Positions 1 through 9,963 of a stretch of DNA of 64,000 bases are shown one piece after another (the first letter of the stretch is position 1; each line of letters begins with the position of its first letter). This stretch comes from Acanthosepion esculentum. Its lineage: Eukaryota; Mollusca; Cephalopoda; Sepiida; Sepiidae. The stretch lies in NCBI GenBank assembly GCA_964036315.1, contig OZ038482.1, positions 9,912,698 to 9,976,697 of the forward strand, written 5' to 3'. The notes beneath the pieces are model-generated. The model worked only from the letters and a program-made list of their open reading frames with translations, was not told the origin of the DNA and did no database searches. Both the position numbers and the translations under genes were made by a program.

Positions 1-1041
1 AGATCAGGACCAATAATATTGCGGATTCTTATTTTGATTTTTATCAAGGGCTTCTTGATATATAGCACGAGCAACGGTCCATATGTGGCAGTAATATTCT
101 AAGCATGGATGAATGGTAGAAAAATTGTTGAGTACGACACAGTGAACGAACTTTCTTAACAGCTGACCTAACACTGAATCCAATATAGTTTTCCCACTTC
201 GTGTCAGCTGAGAACGTTAGCCCGTGAAAGCACAACGAGTGAATCTCCTGGAGGTTAGCATCAGCCATACTGAAAGCACGTAGGAAGGCTCTCTCAGATG
301 ATTAACAGAGAGCAATTTAGTTTTGGAGACGTTAAAATTAACAAGCTATCCTTTCTCTCAGTTTACAACAGATTGAAGGACGTTGTTGACATCAGCTGCC
401 ATTTTGACCATATCAAACTGATCAGACTTACTTTCGAGACAGGAATAAATGGTTGTGTCATCAGCATAGATATCAAGTTGAGAGCTGATGCCATCGGAAA
501 GGTAAGCCAAATAAGATGCAGTTTGGTCATTTTGTATATCAGCTGCCATTTTGACCTTATCAAACTGATCAGACTTACTATCGAGACAGGAATAAATGGC
601 TGTGTCATCAGCATAGATATCAAGTTGAGAGCTGATGCAATCGGAAAGGTAAGCCAAATAAGATACAGTTTGGTCATTTTGTATATCAGCTGCCATTTTG
701 ACCTTATCAAACTGATCAGACTTACTATCGAGACAGAAATAAATGGTTGTGTCATCAGCATAGATATCAAGTTGAGAGCTGATGCCATCGGAAAGGTAAG
801 CCAAATAAGATACAGTTTGGTCATTTTGTATATCAGGTGCCATTTTGACCTTATCGAACTGATCAGACTTACTATCGAGACAGATAAATGGTTGAGTCAT
901 CAGCATAGATAGTAAGTTGAGAGCTGTATATAATAAAATAATTGATCGACCACGTCCTGGAGTGATAACACATATGTACACATCAATAGCTGTATCTGCA
1001 AAGAAATTTGTGTCGTTCTCTTCAGAATCCATCTTGGACAT
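1..1041 (-). pseudogene. LINE reverse-transcriptase fragment (CR1/Jockey-like), decayed
   Basis: Read on the minus strand, this is the palm and thumb part of a non-LTR reverse transcriptase, the enzyme that copies LINE RNA into DNA at the insertion site. The catalytic YADD box appears as IYADDTTIY, preceded by LSDGISSQLD. Further downstream (268 to 44) comes the thumb-like stretch with SADTKWENYIGFSVRSAVKK and RSLCRTQQFF, which matches the region just after the catalytic box in CR1/Jockey-type LINEs. The frame breaks between these parts, and the sequence is interrupted by the 147-bp tandem amplification described separately. The first 50 bases continue into the next LINE segment (LDK...), which also appears in the opposite orientation near 1073-1125. 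No intact start, endonuclease or 5' end is visible. Family assignment is by recognition of motifs, not by a search. Confidence 0.75.
394..927 (-). repeat. 147-bp tandem repeat made of RT catalytic-motif segment, 3.6 copies
   Basis: The pentamer-anchored unit starting agctgccattttgacc recurs at 394, 541, 688 and 835 (aggtgcc in the last), exactly 147 bp apart. As 147 is 49 codons, the minus-strand frame stays open through the copies, so one continuous 227-codon frame (1041 to 358) carries three YADD boxes in a row (two YADDTTIY, one YADDTAIY). The fourth, partial copy ends near 927 and is out of frame at its distal end. Copies differ by only a few substitutions, so the amplification looks younger than the decay of the surrounding LINE. 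Confidence 0.92.
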
Positions 1042-1580
1042 TTACAAATCTAGCATTCGTCTTTGTATTGAAGATCCTTGACAAAATTCAAAGAAGGATC
1101 TGCAATTTAATTGATCCTAACCTGGCATATCGACTTCATTCATTTTCTCACCGACGGGGAGTGGCTTCTCCCTGTTTTTTTCTACAAATATTTTCATGGC
1201 AACTGCTCTGACGAGCTTTGTTCCTTGGTGCCCCGGCTACATGAATTTAAACGTGCTACTAGCTTAGCATCTCGATCCCACCCTTTTACTATTGAAATAG
1301 CTAAAATACAACCGCCACTTCTACATCAACAGTTTATTTTCTCGCACATCACACCTGTGGAACTCCCTTACGTTTACTCGCTTCTCTGATAACTACAATC
1401 TTCAAAAATTTAAATGCAACGTCAATCGCCATTTTCTGTTTTCTTGAATCCCGTTCATCTTTTGTCCTTTCCTCAATCCTCTCTATACTCAGTCTTCTTT
1501 TTCACTTTCATTCACTGTAACCTCTTGCGTACTAGTGGCATTCCCGCCTTACTTGGGGTGAAATGATTAAAAAAAAAAAA
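1040..1580 (+). pseudogene. LINE 3' end (CR1/Jockey-like pol C-terminus plus A tail)
   Basis: Plus-strand pieces spell the C-terminal part of a non-LTR retrotransposon pol: LDKIQRRICNLIDPNLA, then HRRGVAS, then after a frame change YKYFHGNCSDELCSLVP and FKRATSLASRSHPF, and after another frame change DNYNLQKFKCNVNRHF near 1389-1436. Three frames are needed, so it is dead. It ends with a short 3' untranslated part and a run of A at 1568-1580 directly after ggtgaaatgatt, which is how such LINE copies end. The copy is 5'-truncated at about 1040. It belongs to the same LINE type as the minus-strand piece to its left but was not simply copied from it, because both contain the LDK... segment. Confidence 0.75.
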
Positions 1581-1994
1581 ACCACCGTCGGGATCATAGA
1601 GTCATGGTGCATTCTGATTCTTGGCAGAGATTGAGTATAGAGATACTCTGATCCTAGGCAGAAGTGCCAATCCAGACTCGTCGCCAGGGGTAGGAGGATT
1701 GGGTGTCTGCTCCTCAGAAAATCATTCACCTCGCGCTCGCCGTGAAAGTAATGTGAATTGATTTTAGTCTGCACCATTCTTACTCGCGACCCTGCTGGCT
1801 TAAAACTCCTCCCTTTTCTCTTCAAAACACTCTGGCAAAGTGCCTGTACCAATCGATATGCTAATATTTTTTTACGGGTATTGTTCTAGTATTCTAATTA
1901 ATAGTAGACTCATTGGACATATAAATAAATAACTTTGAATGACCTCTAAACAGAACATGCCTTTTCTTTGACATTCTTTTGACAATTACTCCTG

Positions 1995-2491
1995 TGGTTT
2001 GGTTTGGTTTGTTTTACAGCATATCAACCTCAATGGCTTATTTAATACCGACAAAATTTTTATTGCTGGTAATATTTTGTTTTGTCAGGAATTTACTTCT
2101 GGTAATATTTTTCCTTTAAAAAAATGTATCGTTGGTAATAACATTTTTTTTTCAAAAATGTATTGCTGGTAATATTTTTTTTTCAAAAATGTATTGCTGG
2201 CAATACTTTTTTTTCTTCAAAGATTTATTGCTGGTAATAATTTTTTACAAAGTATTTCTGGTATTAAAACCTATTTTTACACTTTCATAATGTTTTGACC
2301 TCAGTTTGGGGGTTAACTATTTACCCATAGCTGGAACACTAACAGGTGCCATCACTCCGGGTCAGGGTGGACCTGGGAACACCAACAATTAAGAGGTGGT
2401 TCCTGACTCCTCAAAACCTCCTGCTCAGAGGCCTTGCTGTTTATCGTCTTACCCAAGACGCGGGTGTAGTTTATCGTCATACCCAGGACGG
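1995..2491 (+). repeat. Dispersed repeat family D1, copy 1
   Basis: Starts near ttttacagcatatcaacctc, contains a run of degenerate units of about 30 bp built on tattgctggtaatatttt (about 2058-2250), then ttgacctcagtttgggggtt, aactatttacccatagctgg, and an inverted motif caggtca/tgacctg-like near 2355-2375, and ends with gtttatcgtcatacccagga. The same order of blocks appears on the minus strand at 13310-13748, and part of it at 4806-4975. No coding potential and no clear terminal repeats seen; it may be a nonautonomous DNA element. Confidence 0.7.
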
Positions 2492-2625
2492 AATTACTGC
2501 TGTGGAATTCACTATCTGGTTTTCTGTTTCCAAAGTATTTAGCATCTGGTGAAATTTGAATGTGATACTTTTTAATTTGACTTAACCACGGCTCGACCTG
2601 GTTGGTCGTCACAGCTGCTTCTTAC

Positions 2626-4805
2626 TTTTAAGATCAAAGAAAAAATTGAAGAACCCAGTAAGAAAATACTTCACGAAAAAGAGAATTCAAATTTTCAAAG
2701 CCAACACAAAATTAGTTTGACAGAGAAAGCTGTTTCTGAAAAGTGAACTGGGCGCAGCTTCGGAAAGTAAGCGTAATGAAAATTGAATATCTTGTGTCCC
2801 AGGTGGAAACAAAAAACGTTATTTAATCAATGTGCTATGAAATGCCAAGTATAAAAAAATATTTATTCACAGAGAAGAAGTCGTGGTGCTGCTTTGGCTT
2901 CTTATCTACTTTGGTATGCTATCTACACTTTATATTGCGATCTACGTGTCATGGATCTATTTCAACCAATTTTTCAGATAGAAGTCACTGAATATAAATA
3001 AAAACTGAATTTTTAATATTTTAATTACATTTTCTTTATGCTATATTATGGGACTTTTAACGACTTCCACATCAAGTCGGGCAAATGAAAACGAAGAAAC
3101 AACTCAATAGCTTAAAAGATATTGTATATACAAATATACATGGAAACATAAGAGAGTTGCTAAAACGTGCTTTTAGCGGGTATAGCCAAACAGTAGGGTC
3201 AATTCGAATATATTTCCGTTAGAAATAGTTAGTTACATTTAGCTGTCATTAAAACAAAGGTTGTTTTTCTTGAGGGCCATTTGGTATGCTCAAACACATA
3301 TCTCCATTTGAGAGGTGAACCTTCACGACCGTCAATGGTTTGGGCGCCGTTCCCCGGAGTCAGCTAAAGACATCTAGATCATGGGCTGCACTAAACTTAG
3401 CGTTCGTAATTATGCGCCAAATCTTATTTGGCGCGACAACTGGCTTATACCATTAAGAGTAGATAATAGAATATTCCAATAGCAGTAGGAGCAAAAGAAG
3501 ATAACCTAATTTTTTATACTCCCACAAACACGGAAAAAAATATGCAATACAACGTCTCATGGCATATTTCCAGCTCATACTTAGTACTTGACCACAACAT
3601 CAGTCCTTTCTGATCTTTTTTTTTCATATTTGATATATACATAAATTCAAATCTTTACTTTACAATAGGCAATACAATAATTGACAGATAGAAAAGAAGA
3701 AAAGGAATCCAATGTCCATAATATGTAATACAAACACAGTGGTTGGAACTTGTTTGATTATTAAACATTTAACAACAAAACTATATATTGTTCGCATTAT
3801 TATGGCCGCGTATCATGACTGTATGTTTTTTTTTTTGCATTTGTATTTGTTTTGTTGGCTCATGTACTGTATGTACAATCAAATTTTATTAAACAACAAT
3901 TGTAAAAAGTATTAACTATTCCAATTAATGATATTACTATATTTTCCATTTGTATTTGTTTTCATGACACTACATTTTATTATTTAATTGTATGTTTAAA
4001 TTGTATTATACATGTGTGATGAGTGTATGTATGAATAAAAAAGATACGTTATTGGTTACTTCTAATGAACTGTTATATAGGAATAAAGTGTCGTTGCCAT
4101 CACTTGAGTTTCAACATAGATCGCCAATGAGTAAACACGGACGATCCGATTATTGAATTAAGTAGACCACATGACCATAGAGGAAACGCATATATAGGAG
4201 GTAGCGTGTGTCTAATTGATTGCCATTACTAGTCCATCCTCTATACTATTTGGATCGTTATTTCTACTCTATCCTCTGTTACTCTACGGACCGCTATTCC
4301 TTACTCTATTCACTATACTATTTCTCTATTCAGATCACTATACGGTGATTACTATTCGAGCTAGTATTATCGAGCAAGTACTACTAGTGCGAGTGTTATT
4401 CGAAGGCGTCTGGCACCAATATTGTTTAACGGCGTTACTATAGTTGTAACTGAGATTACAAAGTCTCTACTACAACGAGCATTACGAAGTGACAACGAGT
4501 ATTCGTTGACAGCACAAAATGAACCATAATTCTTCCATGATAGCCTGTCATCATGAGGCATCATGGTGCACTTTGGTTGGCTCATCTTTTATGGATGTTT
4601 TTCGTCCGAAATTATTATTTGGGTCATGCCCTGTTGATGTTGTTTATACATCTTGCTGGATCATTTCTTTAAAGTTCAGTAGTGTTGACAAATACAGAGC
4701 TGCCAAAACATTCTTGAGTTCATCATCATATTATTTTCTTATCATCATTATTATATTCTTCTTAATATCATATAGAATCACATGTAAACAGCTTAATATC
4801 ATCAA
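2626..4805. other. No supported gene; AT-rich intergenic sequence
   Basis: Only short chance frames occur. The one notable spot is 4090-4215, where a CCAAT motif (cgccaatgag) is followed about 85 bp later by tatataggagg. This resembles the promoter arrangement in the other LTR-like sequences of this window (8.3, 43.6 and 59.1 kb), but I could not delimit an LTR. Confidence 0.5.
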
Positions 4806-4975
4806 GGAAAGCCCTAACAGGTGCTACCACTCCAGGTCAGAATGGACATGGGAGAAATGACAATTAAGGGGTGACTCCACATTCCCCAAGTCCCGAAAGC
4901 GAGGCCTTGTCAACGGATTTAGTTTAAAGTCTTAACCAGGACTTTTGTAAGAATTCCAGATGGAATCTTTAACTT
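4806..4975 (+). repeat. Dispersed repeat family D1, partial copy 3
   Basis: The blocks aacaggtgctaccactccag, acaattaaggggtg, gaggccttgt and gtttaaagtcttaaccagga are the right half of family D1 (compare 2341-2491) in the same order. The left half with the ttgctggtaat units is missing. Confidence 0.6.
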
Positions 4976-5031
4976 GAAATGTTGATGAACTGAAAAACTA
5001 TCTGTTGCTGTCAATACTAATTGATCTTTTC

Positions 5032-5275
5032 TGTTGTGGCCTGTTTAGGGACCAGAAAGAAAGACACGGAAGACGAAGGTAGGTTGAACAAGTTTATGGA
5101 AATAACAGGCATATACAAAGCAAGAGTATTAGGAATAAGTAGATAGAGGTGTACGTCCGAACGGTAGGTTACCACTGCATCTCCGCTACCCAACCGACTT
5201 GCTCAACGACTCTTGCAGTTAGTATTTATGAGAGGAGGAAGGGTTCATTCTACTGTAGGAGGGTTTACCACAACA
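5032..5275 (-). mobile_element. Solo LTR of a Gypsy-type element
   Basis: A 244-bp segment begins TGTTGTGG and ends CCACAACA, a perfect 8-bp terminal inverted repeat of the TG...CA kind. It is bracketed by ttttc (5027-5031) and gtttc (5276-5280), a plausible 5-bp target duplication with one mismatch. On the minus strand ctcataaatac near 5222-5232 is a TATA-like box; the two LTRs of the Gypsy element at 19-24 kb have the same cataaatact block and similar termini (TGTTATGG...CCATAACA), which suggests a related family and minus orientation. No internal coding region adjoins it, so it is a solo LTR left by recombination. Confidence 0.72.
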
Positions 5276-5724
5276 GTTTCCAACATAAACAATAAAAATT
5301 TTCATTATTTCCAGTGATCCAGTGTATTTGTAAAAATGTATTTTTAAATTTAACACTTGTGTGCTGATGTAAATTGTTTTAAATTTGTTCTTTATTTACA
5401 ATTAATTATTATTTTCACCACCGTAGATACAGTTTAATATCTTGCTCAAGGCCAAGTTTGGTCCAGTTAGAAATTAGTCATACTTAGGACCAAGTTAGCC
5501 AAAATTGTGGTGGCCTTAATATAGGGTGTAGTTTAAAGTCATCCAGGACTCCTGTGGCTAGTAAGTGTAAGGCCATTAAATGAGTGCAGTTTTAATGTCA
5601 TAATAAGGACCACATCATTATTTTATACTCTTAATGACTTCTTTATAAAATGTTGCAACAAGCTGAGATGATAAACATAGCGCAGTGAATAAGCTACGCC
5701 TGTAAACTGTTTACATATGTTGTC
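5276..5724. other. No gene; AT-rich with D1-like motif
   Basis: Nothing coding. At 5525-5555 a stray gtgtagtttaaagtcatcca block resembles the right end of family D1, and a similar block (gcgtagtttaacgtcatacc) occurs at 6297-6320, so the minisatellite between them may have arisen inside a D1 copy. Confidence 0.4.
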
Positions 5725-6295
5725 CTATTAAGGAGAAGACTATTTGGTCGACTATGACCAGGGACTGTTCGGGCCATTAGGACTGAGGACTGTTTGGTCG
5801 ATTATGATCAAGGACTGCTTGGTTCACTATACCCAAGGACTGTTGAGTCCAATATGACCAAGGACTGTTTGGTCGACTATGACTGAGGACTGTTTGGTCG
5901 ACTATGTCTGAGGACTGTTTGGTTCACTATGACCAAGGACTGTTTGGTCCATTATGACCAAGGACTGTTCGGTACATTGTGACCAAGGATTGTTTGGTCA
6001 ACTATGACTGAGGTCTGTTTGGTCCATTATGACCAAAGACGGTTTGGCCCATTATGACCAAGGTCTGTTTGGTCGACTATGACCGAGGACTGTTTGGTTT
6101 ACTATGACCAAGGACTGTTCGGTCCATTATGACCAAGGACTGTTTGGTCAACTATGACTGAGGTCTGTTTGGTCCATTATGACCAAAGACCGTTCGGTCC
6201 ATTAAGACTAAGGACTGTTTAGTTGGCTATGACCAAGGACTGTTTGGTCCATTACCACCAACGACTGTTTCATCTACTATGACCAAGAAAGATGG
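5725..6295 (+). repeat. 25-bp minisatellite with hairpin unit, about 22 copies
   Basis: The consensus is close to ggactgtttggtccattatg plus accaa. Successive ggactg starts at 5887, 5912 and 5937 show the 25-bp step. Copies vary at the middle (cgac/catt/ttac) and at accaa versus actga. Each good copy contains TTGGTC and GACCAA separated by six bases, so each unit can fold into a small stem-loop. Confidence 0.9.
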
Positions 6296-6982
6296 GCGTA
6301 GTTTAACGTCATACCCAGGACCACTCATTAGTCAGGATGGTATAACCAATTAAAGGTTGGTGTAGATTGATGCAGGACATACCCAAAACTAGTGATTTAA
6401 TACACAAATACTTTTTTGACTTTTCCCGCTTATATCTTCGGCTATTCTATCAGTACTTTGTTATCCTTTACTACTTTTTGGTTTAGAATTATTTTTAATA
6501 TTATGTGTCAAGAAAAGTTCCATTGAAAACAGATGCTGTATATTCTGGTTCTCAAAGGATGCATCTCCCCTGACTACGCATACTGAACATACCGTTCCGT
6601 CATTTCCATAGAAAGTTCGTCTACTCTGCTAAGTCTCCAAAATGCTCTGGCTTTTGGCTTATGGCTAACAAATTCTCTCTTGAAAGAGCATCTAACAACT
6701 GGGGCAGGGAAATAGGTTCAATATCAGAAGAACCACCGGAATCAATCTTTATAGAAATTTTTCCAAGAGTTGAAGAAATACATTGGGTGTTAATGGCAAC
6801 TGTTCACTATCAGACGCACTCCGATATGTCAGAGGTCTTCAGTTTATAGCTCTTTGTATGTTTGAAATTGGAAATAATTCAGAGTTTTAAAAAAGCAAGA
6901 CTTTGTAGTATTTATCTTCCTTTACTGCACACTTCTCTTCCCAGGAAATGTTTACGTGTTTTAAAGTATTTTTCATGAAGGT
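6296..6982. other. No supported gene
   Basis: Contains the D1-like tail at 6297-6330 and one 62-codon chance frame (6661-6849) with no recognisable motif. Confidence 0.4.
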
Positions 6983-7240
6983 TTACTTGAACTCATTACT
7001 ATTCAGAAGGCTCTCTATTATGTCACCACCAAAATCGCTGTTAAAGGACCTGGCATTGCCTCTATAGTTATGTGCAGTTACATCATAGATATTACAAAAT
7101 CTAATGACTGCTTTTAGAAATGGTATACTTCCCATGTCCTGCACAATGTGTATGCTTCTAATGGCAAGACACATGAATATTAATAAATAAACCTTTTCTT
7201 CTTTCCCATTTTTTGTACCCACAAGTGACTTGTGTAATCA
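6983..7240 (-). pseudogene. BEL/Pao integrase fragment
   Basis: Integrases of LTR elements join the DNA copy to the host chromosome. Here the frame after 7222 reads KVYLLIFMCLAIRSIHIVQD, then FLKAVIRFCN and NYRGNARSFNSDFGG. This is the integrase-core pattern of BEL/Pao, with the second catalytic Asp position occupied by G in the RGNA segment (the family normally has SDNA). A frame just upstream contains IDYTSHLW, the usual place of the first catalytic Asp. The third catalytic residue lies beyond the truncated end. It is joined directly to the protease-side sequence at about 7238, the site of the RT deletion. Confidence 0.65.
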
Positions 7241-8092
7241 ATAACAGTTCAATTTTGTGACTTCAAAAAGGCGCAGAAGTCCACTGAAAACATTTTCTTC
7301 AAGTTCCGATAATTCGAAAGCTTCTGGAAATGTTACTGCATGGTTTGGAGTAGGTTTCAAAGCGGACTTCATTTGCTGTTCAGGACACGCAGAATATTTA
7401 GAAATTATGCCGGAAGCTTTTGGATTGATTAGTTTTATTTGATGGCTATACAGAAAATCAATATAATTTCTGAAAAGAATGATTCCATTGGGCATTTTCT
7501 ATGCCAAGCCGTTCATACACTGGACACCTTTCGTATCGTCCATATATTGTAAGGTATCCACACCAACAATTCCTTGAATTCCTATTCGATTTTCATTGCT
7601 GTTGAGATGAAAGGCCAGCTTATAATTCAGCTTAGTTAAGTTGCTTATTACTCGACCGAAATTTTCAAACTCAAATTGTACATCAAATTTATCATCTAAG
7701 ACAGGAATGGAGAGTGCTTTTCCCTTCCATAGCTTTCAAACGAACTTGTTTTTTAGCCTCTTGTTGGTTTCTCACAGATAGGTTTTAACGTTGTAATCAA
7801 TCGAACTAATTCTCCAAGCTGGGCATTTCAATGTCTTTAATTCTTCTTTTGAAAAGTACGATCGTTGGCTTCCTGTATATAGAAAGCAGTCAACTGTGAC
7901 TCTTCGTTTATTCCAGTACAAGGTAACTTGAACTATCGGCAAAACCATAACATTGTCATCAGTAGAGTTGGTGTTCAAATATGGGAAAAGAGATGCTCCT
8001 TTGTTATGACGGTTGCATAATGTCGCGATGTGTCTCTTTGAAGCACATTTCTTACAGGCAAACATGCGACCATCTACATCACACACATACAT
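7238..8092 (-). pseudogene. BEL/Pao gag zinc knuckle and aspartic protease remnant
   Basis: The start at 8092 gives a CCHC knuckle (CKKCASKRHIATLC, the C-x2-C-x4-H-x4-C spacing that binds nucleic acid) about 10 residues in, then the protease box CFLYTGSQRSYFS. The family motif is D-T-G-S-Q-R; here the catalytic Asp is Tyr, so the protease would be inactive. After a stop near 7772 the homology continues in broken frames with IGIQGIVGVDTLQYM (about 7600-7540) and NGIILFRNYIDFL, paralleling SVQGLLGVYLLKFL and QGLVPFGNVADY of the 55.7-kb element. Ends near TFPEAFELSELEENVFSGLL, where RT should begin. Confidence 0.68.
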
Positions 8093-8217
8093 ACATACTT
8101 ACACAAATACAAATCATACAACGACAAACATTCATTGGATAATAAATCAACACTACTTTGTAATAGACAATTTACAAATCGCAGCAATGCGACAATTTTA
8201 TAATCACTCTATTTTCA

Positions 8218-8681
8218 TGTAGTCGATTTTGTGCATGTTTGGGAGAAACGGATCGCAGAAGCTTTCTTGAGTCTCCCCAAAACTAGCTCGCTGATTGGTC
8301 AATGCCAACCAATCAGATTGTCTGCACGTGAAGAACAGTTTTTCCCGCGCAGCGATTCGGAGTCGATGATCACCTATATAAGCAAGAAATATTCTTAGAT
8401 AATTAGTGAGATTTCAGCTGCCAAACGAATCCACGACAGTTGAAACCATGCGCCAATCTTCTCACTCACACCACCACTCACATGCTGAATATTCCCTACA
8501 CTCACATAATCTTTTCCTTGCACAGCAAAACTGTTGAAAACATTTATTACCAGAAACTATTACAAACTTTCTTTCTTTCAGTGAACTTCGGAATACAAAT
8601 AATAGTTAAAGAGAGACAACTCTTGTTTTACTCAATGCATGCCTTCTTCCACATCCTTGTTTGTACATCTTGTTAAATACA
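8218..8681 (+). mobile_element. LTR-like insertion in the BEL gag (uncertain)
   Basis: The coding homology of the BEL element is interrupted between about 8100 and 8750. The interrupting DNA holds a CCAAT pair (gattggtcaatgccaaccaatc) at about 8292-8313, a TATA box (cacctatataagc) at about 8371-8383, and ends ttgttaaataca near 8681. A sequence at 58924-59304 has the same layout: it begins tgtagt, has a TATA box, and ends ttgtttaataca. This looks like a solo LTR with its promoter, but I could not find a target duplication, and the limits are guesses. Confidence 0.35.
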
Positions 8682-8749
8682 TTTTTATGTGTAATGATGC
8701 CTTATCCTTTCTTCACCTCGGTTTGGTTTCTTAATCTAAGTTAAATTAA

Positions 8750-9660
8750 TGTGGTGAAGTCTGCCACAAAAATTAATTTATTCTGCTGCCCAGGACATTC
8801 TCCCTATTTCTGTCTGTCACTGGCGCATCTAAAACACAATTTTAGTTTTCTACATCTTTCTATTTTTTTTCTCATATGTAGGATATTTGGTGCACTTTCA
8901 CGTGGGGTGATCATCGCATCACAAAATTTGCATCGCGATTCCTTGGAGGTGATTGTAAAATTCTGGAATGGCGCTCGATTTTCATTTTTTTTTTCCTTTG
9001 ATTTATTACTTTCCACTCTTTTACTCTATGCTCGGAAAGGTATCTTATTTTTTGCTAGGGTACGTATGGCTTCATTGTAGTTTTCAAATATTTGATTTAA
9101 AGTAGGGTAATTGTTGCCTAACTTATGAATAGTATTCCGCCCTAAATTTGGCGGTAATTTTTCAAAAACAATATGGCTACCTAATTTGAAACCAGACGTA
9201 TTCTCTTCGAAAACAATATAAGTTATATGACGTTTTCAATTCGGAAAAATTTGCTCTTATTTCGGCCAGGTATTGTCTTACTGCTCCAAATTGTTCAAAA
9301 TCTGATAATCTCATGCATTATATATGGTACATAGAGAAACTCCTTCGTCAATAAATTTATCGCCACGTGAAAATTACCATCCTCCAATATAAGATGAGAT
9401 ATTAACTTCAGCGCATTGTCAGTGAGATAGCTGCTCAGTAGTGCTAACTTTGCTTTATTTGAGTCAATAGAACTAACGCGGTTATTAAACTGTGCTAAAA
9501 AAAATTGTAATTCGAATTGTAAAGGAGTGACCAGAGCAAAGATAGCACACTGCAACTTCGGAGCTGCATTCCCTGAATGTCCAGTGGATATAGAACCGGT
9601 CTCAATGCTGTGAGAATTACTTGATCCTTGTATCTTTTCCTCAATGTCAGCAAGTCGATT
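8750..9660 (-). pseudogene. BEL/Pao gag fragment
   Basis: Two minus-strand frames carry gag remnants. The upstream one (9555-9295) has FFLAQFNNRVSSIDSNKAKL and DNALKLISHLILEDGNFHVA, which lines up with LFKEFENCVLSIDDRSLG and GHALKLINHLTISDENYESA of the 57-kb element (the retrotransposon-gag domain with the alternating helices typical of BEL/Pao). The downstream one (9016-8804) has CKFCDAM and LKLCFRCAS, which are cysteine-rich knuckle remnants. Stops separate them. No start codon for a full gag remains. Confidence 0.65.
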
Positions 9661-9812
9661 ACAGACACTCTGCTCCGGAAACTAAATTCGTTTCTCTAGC
9701 CCTCCATAACTCCATCATCCTCCAAATTCAAGTTTGCTTTGAGAGAAATCTAAATGTTATCATCTAAAGTTCTAATTTCTCCTTGTAGATATGTTTAATT
9801 ACATTTTCTCTA

Positions 9813-9814
<2 letters not shown>

Positions 9815-9870
<56 letters not shown>

Positions 9871-9880
9871 ATATAATATA
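9815..9880. repeat. (AT)n microsatellite with ATAAT tail
   Basis: About 24 AT units followed by ataatataatataatata. It sits directly at the 3' side of the RTE-like LINE to the right. Confidence 0.95.
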
Positions 9881-9963
9881 AAAGTCTCAAACACTAATAT
9901 TCCATGGTTATAATTTATTACATTGGAATCGTAATCTCGTAATCACGATTCAATTCATCAGAC

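Larger units (their letters stand above)
6983..9660 (-). mobile_element. Decayed BEL/Pao LTR retrotransposon, RT lost
   Basis: Read on the minus strand, the order is gag (about 9660-8750), an interrupting sequence (about 8750-8100), CCHC knuckle and protease (8092-7772), protease-distal region (7700-7240), and integrase core start (7240-6983). The pieces match the gag-protease remnant at 55.6-57.3 kb, which confirms the family within the window. RT and RNase H, which lie between protease and integrase in BEL/Pao, are missing. Every segment has stops and frame changes. No LTR could be delimited at either end. Confidence 0.72.

Noticed and set aside
298..912. Plus-strand 204-codon repetitive frame as a novel repeat protein
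   Set aside because: It is the antisense shadow of the LINE RT tandem repeat; the minus strand carries the recognisable YADD box.
1..1580. Clean twin-priming LINE insertion
   Set aside because: The two halves share and diverge in the same LINE segment, so it was kept only as a finding with doubts.
3300..3450. Possible RNA gene in a GC-richer patch with atgcgccaaatcttatttggcgcg
   Set aside because: Only one short inverted motif; no wider structure or known family.
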